A DNA stretch of 39,009 nucleotides from an uncultured Oscillospiraceae bacterium (GTDB lineage Bacteria > Bacillota > Clostridia > Oscillospirales > Oscillospiraceae). Where the stretch lies: assembly GCA_934597585.1 (NCBI GenBank), contig CAKTSA010000013.1, positions 1-39,009 of the forward strand, read 5' to 3'. Position 1 is the stretch's first letter. Every line of letters starts with the position of its first letter. A program made the translations under genes and the position numbers. Below the pieces are notes generated by a model. That model was not told where the DNA came from. It did no database searches and worked only from the letters and a program-made list of their open reading frames with translations. Below, piece by piece: positions 24,007 to 31,850 of the stretch.

Positions 24007-24044
24007 CACCGGCAAATACATTATGAAACGGGGAGAAACCGAAC

Positions 24045-25652
24045 ATGTCAAACAAGAAAGCGACGAAGCGGGCGCTGCTGACCAGCATTCTGGCCATCTG
24101 TCTGTGCTTGGTGATGCTGGTGGGTTCCACGTTCGCGTGGTTCACCGATACCGCTAGCACGGCAGTGAACCGGATCGAGTCTGGTAAGCTGGATGTGGTG
24201 CTGGAGATGAAGGCGGGAGCGGATACCGATGAAAACGGTGGATGGGTCTCTGCCGAAGGTAAGACCTTGCAGTTCTTGGTGAACGGGAAGATTCCCAAAG
24301 CAGGTACCGAAATTCTGTGGGAACCGGGTTGTACTTATGTATTGCCTGAACTGCGTATCCGGAATAACGGCAATCTGGCCCTCAAGTACAAGGTGGAGAT
24401 CACCGGCATTCAGGGCGATGCCAAGCTGAATGAGGCTATTACCTGGGAGACCAATTATACGACCACTGTTGATGAGGGTACTAATGCGGCTGTGAACGTA
24501 GCAGGTGAAAAACTTCCCGGCGAATATTTCCTGCTGCCCGCGGGTACAACTACCGCACCCCTGAGCATTACAGGTAAGATGCGCACGGATGCCGGCAATG
24601 AGTATCAGGGACTGTCTATTGAAGGCGTCGGTATCACGGTTTATGCTACTCAGTATACTTATGAGTATGACAGCAACGATAATCAGTACGATGCAGATGC
24701 TACGTATGGTACTGGTGCAACCATCGTTGGTCTTGACGGAACTTATGACTCTCTGACCGCTGCTGCAAAGGCGTGGCGTGAGAACAAGGGCGTTGTAACC
24801 AGTGGCAGCACTTTTGGCATGAACTCTCTGGGCACTGTTGATTCCATTACATGGGTTGTTAGCGGTGAAGTTGCAACCGGAGATGGTGAAGGTGTTATCG
24901 GTGACAATGGTGCTGGACATTCTATCCTCGGCGGAGGCTATTTCACTCCGAGCGTTACTGTAAACAACATTGTAGTTAAGGGCGTTAATGATGCAAAAAT
25001 CGCCAAGACAGATGACAGCTACCTTATTTCTGCCGCTGGCAAAAATGTGGTTTACGAAAATATTACATTCGTTGATACAGTCAGAATTGACAGCAATCCT
25101 GTAAATTTGACTTTCAAAAACTGCAAATTTGAAGCAGGATTCAGAATGCCGCACTCTGCAGCTGGTAGCAATGTAACAATTGAGAATTGCACATTTACCG
25201 GGAACGAATCCAGTGGTTACGCCATCTTTGCGCAGGGTAACATGGCAAGCTTTAAGATCGACGGTAATACAATTTCCGATTGCCAGCGTGGTATCAATGT
25301 TCAGGCAGGCAATGATGCCGTTGTTACTATCAATGGCAACACCATTAAGAATGTTACCGGTAAGACCGATGGCTTTACTTATGGTGCAGCTATCCAGCTG
25401 ACCAGTGCTAAGACCTTCACTGTCACAAAGAACATCATTTCCAATGTTGCTGTTAATGCACTCCACATCTACGCTGGCTGCGCTGCTGACAGTATTGTGA
25501 TCAATGATAACAATATTACTGCCGCTTATCTCTGCTGGAATGAAGCTAACTACACGAATGTTACCTCCAGCGGCAACACTGTTGCTGTTACCAACACCGG
25601 CAAGTGCGTTACCAAGACTGCTGAAGTTGACAGTAATTTTACATTGAACTAA
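24045..25652 (+). CDS. SipW-type signal peptide protein with beta-helix region
   Basis: A 535-residue secreted protein. The N-terminus (KRALLTSILAICLCLVMLVGSTFAWFTDT) is the signal pattern of SipW-dependent TasA/CalY-type proteins, and residues to about 190 look like that beta-sandwich domain (SGKLDVVLEM, ELRIRNNGNLALKYKVEITGI). The C-terminal half is rich in short Asn/Thr/Val/Ile turns such as NLTFKNCKF, NVTIENCTFTGN, FKIDGNTISDC and VTINGNTIKNV, a right-handed beta-helix pattern. No LPXTG motif or C-terminal anchor is seen and no sipW gene is in the window. The second half is visibly poorer in G+C than its neighbours. Likely a surface fibre or adhesin; the role is inferred. SD GGGGAG is at 24030-24035. 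Confidence 0.8.
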   Translation: MSNKKATKRALLTSILAICLCLVMLVGSTFAWFTDTASTAVNRIESGKLDVVLEMKAGADTDENGGWVSAEGKTLQFLVNGKIPKAGTEILWEPGCTYVLPELRIRNNGNLALKYKVEITGIQGDAKLNEAITWETNYTTTVDEGTNAAVNVAGEKLPGEYFLLPAGTTTAPLSITGKMRTDAGNEYQGLSIEGVGITVYATQYTYEYDSNDNQYDADATYGTGATIVGLDGTYDSLTAAAKAWRENKGVVTSGSTFGMNSLGTVDSITWVVSGEVATGDGEGVIGDNGAGHSILGGGYFTPSVTVNNIVVKGVNDAKIAKTDDSYLISAAGKNVVYENITFVDTVRIDSNPVNLTFKNCKFEAGFRMPHSAAGSNVTIENCTFTGNESSGYAIFAQGNMASFKIDGNTISDCQRGINVQAGNDAVVTINGNTIKNVTGKTDGFTYGAAIQLTSAKTFTVTKNIISNVAVNALHIYAGCAADSIVINDNNITAAYLCWNEANYTNVTSSGNTVAVTNTGKCVTKTAEVDSNFTLN

Positions 25653-25660
25653 AGATATGA

Positions 25661-25690
25661 AAAGGAACGCTCCCACCGGAGCGTTCCTTT
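25661..25690 (+). terminator. Intrinsic terminator of the surface protein gene
   Basis: AAAGGAACGCTCC at 25661-25673 pairs perfectly with GGAGCGTTCCTTT at 25678-25690 around CACC, followed by CTTCTTGTCT. The stem starts 9 bases after the stop codon. Confidence 0.85.
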
Positions 25691-25704
25691 CTTCTTGTCT
25701 ACGC

Positions 25705-25739
25705 AAGCAGCCCCGCCGTTTATCACGGCGGGGCTGCTT
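25705..25739. terminator. Second hairpin between convergent genes
   Basis: AAGCAGCCCCGCCG at 25705-25718 pairs perfectly with 25726-25739 (14 bp). It sits just after the stop of the leftward 59-residue gene and can serve it, or back up the terminator at 25661-25690. The T runs are short. Confidence 0.7.
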
Positions 25740-25755
25740 TATGTGATCGCGGCGC

Positions 25756-25935
25756 TTATACAGAGCCGCCGCGTGTGACGTGACGGAGGATACCGCCAAT
25801 GCACAGAAGTCCGGTGACACAGGCCAGCGACACCGTGGCATACGTCAGCGCAGAGAGCTGGGGGATCAGAAAGCCGACCACTGTGCAGACCAGGCACAGC
25901 ACCACGCCGGCGACGATGGGGAACAGATTCTTCAT
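25756..25935 (-). CDS. Small two-span membrane protein, unknown
   Basis: A 59-residue protein I do not recognise, with two hydrophobic segments (IVAGVVLCLVCTVVGFLIP and LTYATVSLACVTGLLCIGGIL) and a basic end (RHVTRGG). An in-frame upstream start at 25953 is possible, but the ATG at 25935 has an AAAGGAG SD at the right distance. A good SD and flanking hairpins argue that it is real. The function is unknown. Confidence 0.6.
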   Translation of the reverse strand: MKNLFPIVAGVVLCLVCTVVGFLIPQLSALTYATVSLACVTGLLCIGGILRHVTRGGSV

Positions 25936-26086
25936 GGCGATACTCCTTTCCAAGTGTGAACGTTGCTTCCTTTCTATCTTCTAACTATAGTATATGCCAG
26001 AATGCGGAAAACATCATTACAGCTCCATTGCGCTTTGGTTACAGCTTTGGCTACAAAATGGTTACAGGAGCGCTGGATTTTTTTCC

Positions 26087-26115
26087 TTGTTTTCAGATGT
26101 ATTTTTTGCTATAAT
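26087..26115 (+). promoter_or_regulatory. Promoter of the M50-scpA-scpB operon
   Basis: An extended -10 TGCTATAAT (hexamer 26110-26115) with a weak -35 TTGTTT at 26087-26092, spacer 17, in an A+T-rich stretch about 55 bases before the first start codon. Confidence 0.7.
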
Positions 26116-26170
26116 AAAAATGTTATTGGTAATTTGGTGTATCAGGCCTTTTTGATAGGAGTGACCCCAT

Positions 26171-26833
26171 TTGAACTATTTGCAAAACCTGTGGAGCGCG
26201 CTGGACCTGGGCTCGCTGCGGGATACGCTGCTGCGGGTGGCGGCGGTACTGATCTGCCTGATCCTGCACGAGACGTGCCACGGCATCGCCGCCTTTTTCC
26301 TGGGCGACCCCACTGCAAAACGGAACCACCGTCTGTCCCTGAACCCCCTGCGGCACATCGACTGGATCGGTCTGGCGGCCATGGTGCTGACCGGCGTGGG
26401 CTGGGCAAAGCCTGTGCCGGTGGACCCCAGCTATTTCAAGCACCCCAAGCGGGGCATGGCCATTACGGCCCTGGCCGGGCCGCTGTCCAACCTGCTGCTG
26501 GCCCTGTGGCTGCTGCTGGGGGCGCGGCTGATGTACACCCGAGCCCTGACCACCGGCGACATCAACGAGACGCTGTTCTACTTTTTCATGAACACGGCGT
26601 TGATGTCCATCGGCCTGGGCGTTTTCAACCTGATCCCCATCCCGCCGCTGGACGGCTCCAAGGTGCTGGCGGCGCTGCTGCCGGACCGGCAGTATAACTG
26701 GCTGATGCGCTACGAGCGGTTCGGCATGCTGATCATCATGGCGCTGGTGTGCTTCGGCGCACTGTCCAACGTGCTGGACGGCGCCATTGGCTGGGTGTTT
26801 CAGCTATTCTGTCGCATTGTCGGCTTTTATTGA
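26171..26833 (+). CDS. Site-2 protease family (M50) membrane metalloprotease
   Basis: A 220-residue integral membrane protein of the M50 family. The zinc site HETCH is at residues 33-37 in the first hydrophobic segment, and the second motif is FNLIPIPPLDGSKVL near the C-terminus, with the catalytic aspartate. This is the short bacterial form without a PDZ domain (YwhC/Rv-like), often found beside scpA. Substrate unknown. The start is a TTG at 26171 behind a TAGGAG SD. The gene is 11 bases before the scpA start codon. Confidence 0.87.
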   Translation: MNYLQNLWSALDLGSLRDTLLRVAAVLICLILHETCHGIAAFFLGDPTAKRNHRLSLNPLRHIDWIGLAAMVLTGVGWAKPVPVDPSYFKHPKRGMAITALAGPLSNLLLALWLLLGARLMYTRALTTGDINETLFYFFMNTALMSIGLGVFNLIPIPPLDGSKVLAALLPDRQYNWLMRYERFGMLIIMALVCFGALSNVLDGAIGWVFQLFCRIVGFY

Positions 26834-26844
26834 GGAGATCACCA

Positions 26845-27639
26845 TTGGATAATCCCATTTTCAAACTGGAAAAGGTGGTGCAGGCCAAGGGCAGCGAGCC
26901 TATGGAGGATTTCGAGGGGCCGCTGGACCTGATCCTGTTTCTGCTGAGCAAGAATAAAATCGAGATACAGGACATCCCCATTGCGCTGATCCTGGATCAG
27001 TATCAGGAATATCTGGAGCAACGCAAGCAGATGGACCTGGAGGTAGCCAGCGAATTCGTGGCTATGGCCGCCCATCTGATGTACATCAAGACACGCATGC
27101 TGCTGAACCTGGAGGACGAGGAGGCCCAGAGCGAGATGGACGCCCTCATCAGATCCCTGGAGGAGCGGCAGCGGGGCGACGTGTACGCCCGGGTGAAGAT
27201 ACTGACCACCCGCCTGGCCCCCATGGGGGAGTTCGGCCGGGACATCCTGACCCGCCCGCCGGAGCCCATGGAGCGGGGGAAGATCTACGAGTACGATCAG
27301 CAGCCGGGGGATCTGATCATCGCCATGCAGGAGGTGTCGGACCGCCGGGGCCAGCTGGACGTCCAGCCGGACCTGAAGCCCTTTGACGAGATCGTGCGCC
27401 GGGAGCCCTATTCGGTGGAGACCAAGGCACGGGAGATCTTTCAGCGGCTCAGGACGGGTGGCATCACACGTTTTTTGCTGCTGTTCCGGGGCAGCCGCAG
27501 CCGCAGCGAGATCGTGGCGACCTTTATGGCGGTGCTGGAGCTGTGCCGCAGCCGTATCATCCGGTTGGCCTCCGGCGTCAACGACTGCACCGTGGAGTGC
27601 GACGGCGACATGCCGGAGGATTGGCAGGGCGAGGTTTGA
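26845..27639 (+). CDS. scpA: Segregation and condensation protein A
   Basis: ScpA, the kleisin of the SMC-ScpA-ScpB condensin that organises and segregates the chromosome. The N-terminal SMC-binding part has the hallmark FEGPLDLILFLLSKNKIEIQDI, followed by LDQYQEYLE and AAHLMYIKTRMLL; the C-terminal winged helix includes VATFMAVLELCRSRII. 264 residues is usual. The start is a TTG at 26845 (LDNPIFKLEKV) with a GAGGAG SD at 26832-26837 overlapping the upstream stop. scpB follows after 12 bases. Confidence 0.95.
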   Translation: MDNPIFKLEKVVQAKGSEPMEDFEGPLDLILFLLSKNKIEIQDIPIALILDQYQEYLEQRKQMDLEVASEFVAMAAHLMYIKTRMLLNLEDEEAQSEMDALIRSLEERQRGDVYARVKILTTRLAPMGEFGRDILTRPPEPMERGKIYEYDQQPGDLIIAMQEVSDRRGQLDVQPDLKPFDEIVRREPYSVETKAREIFQRLRTGGITRFLLLFRGSRSRSEIVATFMAVLELCRSRIIRLASGVNDCTVECDGDMPEDWQGEV

Positions 27640-27651
27640 GGGAGGTAAGAT

Positions 27652-28248
27652 ATGGATACGCTTGAAATGAAGGAAGTGGAGGCGGCCATCGAGGGCATCC
27701 TGTTTGCCTCCGGCGAGCCGGTGGCGGTGGACCGCATCTGCATGGCCATGGATATGGACCGGCCCACAGTGGAGCTGGTGCTGCAGAAGCTGACGGACTA
27801 TTACGCCTACGAGCGTCGGGGCATGCGCCTTCTGAAGATGGAGGACAGCTATCAGCTGTGCTCCGCACCGGAATACGGCGACATCATCCGCCGGGCCTTC
27901 GAGGTGCGCAAGCCCGCCAAGCTGAGTCAGCCTGCGCTGGAGGTGCTGACCATCATCGCCTACTATCAGCCCACCACACGGGCCTATGTGGATCAGATCC
28001 GGGGCGTGGACAGTTCCTATACGGTGGGACTGCTGCTGGACCGGCATCTCATTGAGGAGTGCGGACGGCTCCAGGTGCCGGGACGGCCCCGGCTGTACCG
28101 CACTACCCAGGCGTTTTTGCGGGCCTTCCACCTGCGGTCGCTGGACGATCTGCCGGAGATGCCCGGCATGGAGGGCGACGGCCAGCTGCGTCTGGACGAG
28201 CAGGGCAATCTGCTGGAACTGCCGGAGGAGCTGACAGAAAAGAGCTGA
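27652..28248 (+). CDS. scpB: Segregation and condensation protein B
   Basis: ScpB, the partner of ScpA in the SMC complex. Two winged-helix domains are visible: the first with EVEAAIEGILFASGEPVAVDRIC, the second with LSQPALEVLTIIAYYQPTTRAYVDQIRGVDSS, which is the family hallmark, then LIEECGRLQVPGRPRLYRTT. At 198 residues it is of normal length. The SD is GGGAGGT. It lies between scpA and a DUF2953 gene, a conserved order in Clostridia. Confidence 0.95.
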   Translation: MDTLEMKEVEAAIEGILFASGEPVAVDRICMAMDMDRPTVELVLQKLTDYYAYERRGMRLLKMEDSYQLCSAPEYGDIIRRAFEVRKPAKLSQPALEVLTIIAYYQPTTRAYVDQIRGVDSSYTVGLLLDRHLIEECGRLQVPGRPRLYRTTQAFLRAFHLRSLDDLPEMPGMEGDGQLRLDEQGNLLELPEELTEKS

Positions 28249-28272
28249 CCATCGGGAAAGGAGGCGTTTGCC

Positions 28273-28971
28273 TTGGTGGGATGGATCATATTGGGCGTGA
28301 TCGCGGCGCTGATCGTGGTGATCCTGTGCCTGCGGGCAGGCGTGACCGTCTCCTTTGGCGAGGAGCTGCGGGTCACGGCCCGGATCGGCCCCAGGACACT
28401 GCAGATCATCCCCGCACCGGAGAAGAAGCCTAAAAAGGCAAAACCACAGGAAAAGAAGCCGCCGGCGGAAAAAAAGCCATCCAAAGAGAAGAAAAAGCTG
28501 GATCTTCACCTGACCTTTGACGACATCCGCGGCGCGCTGCGTGCCGTGTGGCAGTCTGTGCAGCGGACGCTGCGCCGCATCGGGCAGCGTATCCGCATCG
28601 ATCCCATGGACGTGAGCATCGTGCTGGGGGATGAGAACCCCGCCAACACGGCGGAGTGGTACGGATGGGTCAATACCGTCGTCTGGGCGGTAATGCCCCG
28701 GCTGGAGGAGTGGGTGCATATGCCGCGCCCCCACGTCCACATGGCGATGGACTTCAACGCTATGGAGACCAAGATTTCCGGCACCGTGGGCGTCAGCTTC
28801 CGGATCGGCGACCTGCTGGCCATCGGCTTTGCGGCGGCGGGACCGCTGCTGCGGTTTGGCATTCCCTTCCTGAAAAAGCAGAAGGCCATCAAGCGGGAAG
28901 AAGCCAGAAAAGCGGCGGAGCAGGCAGCTGCCGGGAAGAAAGCGGAAGCCGCGTCGGATAAAGCGGCCTGA
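28273..28971 (+). CDS. DUF2953 family protein (YtfI-like)
   Basis: A 232-residue protein with one N-terminal membrane segment (VGWIILGVIAALIVVILCL), a Lys/Pro/Glu-rich charged linker (residues about 55-75, EKKPPAEKKPSKEKKK) and a C-terminal DUF2953 region (DPMDVSIVLGDENPANTAEWYGW, VHMAMDFN, KISGTVGVSFRIGDLL). In Bacillus the homologue ytfI is next to ytfJ (gerW), as here, which suggests a link to sporulation. The start is a TTG at 28273 after an AAAGGAGG SD. Confidence 0.82.
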   Translation: MVGWIILGVIAALIVVILCLRAGVTVSFGEELRVTARIGPRTLQIIPAPEKKPKKAKPQEKKPPAEKKPSKEKKKLDLHLTFDDIRGALRAVWQSVQRTLRRIGQRIRIDPMDVSIVLGDENPANTAEWYGWVNTVVWAVMPRLEEWVHMPRPHVHMAMDFNAMETKISGTVGVSFRIGDLLAIGFAAAGPLLRFGIPFLKKQKAIKREEARKAAEQAAAGKKAEAASDKAA

Positions 28972-29008
28972 ACAACGAAAGATGCATGATACAGAAAGGA
29001 ATACGACC

Positions 29009-29407
29009 ATGGAAATGAACGAAAAGAAGAACGCCATTACCGCTGTGATGGAGGCCTCTATGGCGAAGATCCGTGAAATGGTGGATTCCAACACCATCGT
29101 GGGCGAGCCCATCACCACGCCGGACGGCGTGACACTGATCCCTGTGTCCCGGCTCAGCTTCGGCTTTGGCTGCGGCGGCGGTGACTACGGCAAGCAGGCC
29201 GACCAGATGGGCGCCGGCGCCGGGGCAGGCGTCCGGGTGGAGCCCATGGCTTTCCTAGTGGTCAAGGACGGCGTGACCCGCATGCTGCCGGTGGCCGCTC
29301 CCGCCATCACCACTGTGGATCGGGCCATCGAGCTGGTGCCCCAGGTGCTGGACCGGGTGGAGAGCTTCATCGACCGCAAGAAGGCGGAGAAGGAATTCTC
29401 CGAATAA
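29009..29407 (+). CDS. gerW: GerW (YtfJ) sporulation protein
   Basis: GerW family protein, 132 residues; in Bacillus it is forespore-made and needed for normal spore germination. The conserved part is IVGEPITTPDGVTLIPVSRLSFGFGCGGG, followed by GAGAGAGVRVEPMAFLVV and VELVPQVLD-like C-terminal residues. An in-frame ATG at 28982 exists, but the ATG at 29009 has an AGAAAGGA SD 8 bases away. Its presence with the DUF2953 gene supports a spore-forming host. Confidence 0.9.
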   Translation: MEMNEKKNAITAVMEASMAKIREMVDSNTIVGEPITTPDGVTLIPVSRLSFGFGCGGGDYGKQADQMGAGAGAGVRVEPMAFLVVKDGVTRMLPVAAPAITTVDRAIELVPQVLDRVESFIDRKKAEKEFSE

Positions 29408-29452
29408 ATCATCACATTGGAAAGCTAAGGACAGACCGTCTCCGCATAGAGT

Positions 29453-29470
29453 GGTATCCGGGGTGATACC
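29453..29470 (+). promoter_or_regulatory. Hairpin holding the dacF ribosome binding site
   Basis: GGTATC (29453-29458) and GATACC (29465-29470) pair with CGGGGT in the loop, immediately before the ATG. The only SD-like bases are in the loop, so this small hairpin may tune translation of dacF. Confidence 0.45.
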
Positions 29471-30274
29471 ATGAGAAAACGACTGTGCGGGGCGATACTG
29501 GCCCTGGTCATGCTGCTGACGCCGCTGCCCTGCCGGGCAGAGGCGGTGCAGATGTCCGCCGCGGCGGCCATCCTGATGGACGCTGAAAGCGGCGAGGTAC
29601 TTTTTGAAAAGGACGTCGGGCGGCGCATGCGCATTGCCAGTACCACCAAGATCATGACGGCCCTGGTGGCGCTGGAGTGCGCTCGGTTGACGGACACCAT
29701 CACTGTGACCCAGGACCACATGGTGGAGGGCTCCTCCATGTATCTCAAGCCGGGGGAGACGGTGACGGTGGAGGAGCTGCTGTATGGCCTGATGCTGTGC
29801 AGCGGCAACGACGCGGCGCTGGCCCTGGCGGACTGCTGCGGCGGTCTGGAGGTCTTTGTGCAGGCCATGAATGAAAAGGCGGCGGCGCTGGGGATGAAGG
29901 ATACCTCCTTCGCCAACCCCAACGGCCTGGACGACGAGGATCACTATTCCACCGCCTATGACATGGCGCTGCTGGCCGCCTACGCAGCGGAGAATCCCAC
30001 GTTCCGACGCATCTGTTCTACCCGGACAGCCACGGTGGGCGGCAGGACCATGACCAACCACAACAAGCTGCTGACCCAGGTGGAAGGCTGCATCGGCATG
30101 AAGACCGGCTATACCAAGGCCGCGGGCCGCACGCTGGTATCCTGCGCGGAGCGGCAGGGCCGCCGCCTGGTGGCGGTGACGCTGTGCGACGGCAACGACT
30201 GGGCCGACCACAAGGCGCTGTATGACCTGGGCTTTGCCGCGGTAGAAACGAAAGACACGGAGGATGCATCATGA
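29471..30274 (+). CDS. dacF: Serine-type D-Ala-D-Ala carboxypeptidase (S11)
   Basis: Penicillin-binding protein of the S11 family (DacF/DacB-like), which trims the terminal D-alanine of wall peptides outside the membrane. A signal peptide covers about residues 1-24 (ending CRAEA). The active-site motifs are complete: STTK at 57-60, SGN at 111-113 and KTG at 211-213. With 267 residues it has only the catalytic domain; many homologues have about 380 with a C-terminal beta domain and an amphipathic anchor. In sporulators such proteins shape cortex or mother-cell wall, and the place beside gerW fits. It overlaps rluB by four bases. Confidence 0.92.
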   Translation: MRKRLCGAILALVMLLTPLPCRAEAVQMSAAAAILMDAESGEVLFEKDVGRRMRIASTTKIMTALVALECARLTDTITVTQDHMVEGSSMYLKPGETVTVEELLYGLMLCSGNDAALALADCCGGLEVFVQAMNEKAAALGMKDTSFANPNGLDDEDHYSTAYDMALLAAYAAENPTFRRICSTRTATVGGRTMTNHNKLLTQVEGCIGMKTGYTKAAGRTLVSCAERQGRRLVAVTLCDGNDWADHKALYDLGFAAVETKDTEDAS

Positions 30275-30987
30275 CGGAACGGCTGCAAAAACTCATCGCC
30301 CGCTCTGGCCTTTGCTCCCGCCGTGCGGCGGAGACGCTGCTGGCGGAGGGACGGGTGACGGTCAACGGAACGATCACGCAGTTGGGCGATAAGGCGGATC
30401 CGGAAACCGATGTGATCACAATAGATGGAAAGCAAATAAGCTTTACAGAAAAAGCGACATATCTGATGCTCAACAAGCCCCGCGGCTGTGTGACGACCCT
30501 CAGCGATGAGCTGGGCCGCGCCACCGCTGCGGCGCTGGTAGCGGACTGCGGCGTGCGGGTCTTCCCGGTGGGAAGGCTGGATAAGGACAGCGAGGGATTG
30601 CTGCTGTTCACCAACGACGGGGCGCTGATGCAGGCCATGACCCATCCCAGACACCAGGTGGACAAGGTATACGAGGTCACCGTCACCGGGGCTCTGGAGG
30701 GCGCGGCGGCACGGCTGGCCGCCGTGACCGACCTGGAGGGGGAGGCCATCATCCCCGCGCAGGTGGAGACACTGTGGCAAAAGGACGGACAGGCTATGCT
30801 GCGGGTGACCATCCACCAGGGGAAGAACCGGCAGATCCGCCGCATGTGCGCCCAGGTGGGCCTGCAGGTCACGCGGCTGCGCCGCGTGGCGGAGGACAGC
30901 CTGACGCTGGGCGAGCTGAAGCCGGGGAAATGGCGGTATTTGACAGAGGCGGAGATATCCGCCCTAAAAGGAAGCGAGAGAATATGA
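30271..30987 (+). CDS. rluB: rRNA pseudouridine synthase (RluB/RsuA type)
   Basis: A 238-residue pseudouridine synthase, likely for 23S rRNA (RluB type). The N-terminal S4 RNA-binding domain spans LQKLIARSGLCSRRAAETLLAEGRVTVNG; the catalytic motif GRLDKDSEGLLL has Asp104, preceded by LNKPRGCVTTLSD, and the C-terminal GKNRQIRRMCAQVG motif is intact. It starts inside dacF (ATGA overlap, GGAGG SD) and overlaps the RpiR gene likewise. The exact rRNA position is inferred. Confidence 0.92.
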   Translation: MTERLQKLIARSGLCSRRAAETLLAEGRVTVNGTITQLGDKADPETDVITIDGKQISFTEKATYLMLNKPRGCVTTLSDELGRATAAALVADCGVRVFPVGRLDKDSEGLLLFTNDGALMQAMTHPRHQVDKVYEVTVTGALEGAAARLAAVTDLEGEAIIPAQVETLWQKDGQAMLRVTIHQGKNRQIRRMCAQVGLQVTRLRRVAEDSLTLGELKPGKWRYLTEAEISALKGSERI

Positions 30988-31850
30988 AACAGAGCGTATT
31001 ACATACGATACGCGCCAATATGGACGGCTTTTCCAAGGGGCAGAAGCGGATCGCCGACTATATTCTGAACAATTATGACAAGGCGGCCTTCATGACCGCC
31101 GCTAAGCTGGGCCAGACGGCCCAGGTCAGCGAATCCACCGTGGTGCGCTTCGCTGCCGAGCTGGGCTACAGCGGCTATCCCGCCATGCAGAAGGCGCTGC
31201 AGGAGATCATCCGGGGCAAGCTGACATCGGTGCAGCGGATCCAGGCGTCCCAGGATCAGATGACCGGCGACGACATTCTGGCTACGGTGATGCAGCGGGA
31301 TATGGACAGCATCCACACCGCCATCGAGCAGGTGGACCGCGGTGAGTTCCAGAAGGTGGTCGAGCTGCTGCTGAATGCCCAGCACATCTACATCCTGGGC
31401 GTGCGCTCCAGTTCCTATCTGGCGGGCTACCTGAATTTCTATTTCCACCTGCTGTTCAAGAATGTCATCTATGTGCAGAACACGGCGGCGGGTGAGATCT
31501 ATGAGCAGATGATCCACATCGGTCCCGGCGACGTGATGGTGGGCATCAGCTTCCCCCGCTATTCCAATATGGGTATCCACGCCATCCAGCTGGCCCACGA
31601 CCGGGGGGCGGATGTGGTAGCCATCACCGACAGCCAGCTGTCGCCCCTGTACCCCCTGGCCACGGCGGCGCTGCTGGTGCGGTGCGAGGCGTTGTCCTAT
31701 GTGGACTCGCTGGCCGCCCCCATGAGTCTTATCAACGCACTGATCCTGGCCATCGGCCAGCGGAAGCGGGATGAGGCTGCCCAGGTGTTTGCGGATATGG
31801 AGCAGGTGTGGTCCAAATACAGTATTTTTGGGAAAGCGGAAGATGAATAA
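30984..31850 (+). CDS. MurR/RpiR-family transcriptional regulator
   Basis: A 288-residue regulator with the RpiR layout: N-terminal helix-turn-helix (KGQKRIADYILNNYDKAAFMTAAKLGQTAQVSESTVVRFAAELGYSGYPAMQKAL across residues about 12-70) and a C-terminal SIS domain (HIYILGVRSSSYLAGYLNFYF, GDVMVGISFPRYSN) that would bind a sugar phosphate or amino sugar. No sugar-catabolic gene is adjacent, so its effector is unknown. The ATG at 30984 overlaps the rluB stop; it is followed by the flavoprotein gene with an 8-base overlap. Confidence 0.92.
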   Translation: MKQSVLHTIRANMDGFSKGQKRIADYILNNYDKAAFMTAAKLGQTAQVSESTVVRFAAELGYSGYPAMQKALQEIIRGKLTSVQRIQASQDQMTGDDILATVMQRDMDSIHTAIEQVDRGEFQKVVELLLNAQHIYILGVRSSSYLAGYLNFYFHLLFKNVIYVQNTAAGEIYEQMIHIGPGDVMVGISFPRYSNMGIHAIQLAHDRGADVVAITDSQLSPLYPLATAALLVRCEALSYVDSLAAPMSLINALILAIGQRKRDEAAQVFADMEQVWSKYSIFGKAEDE

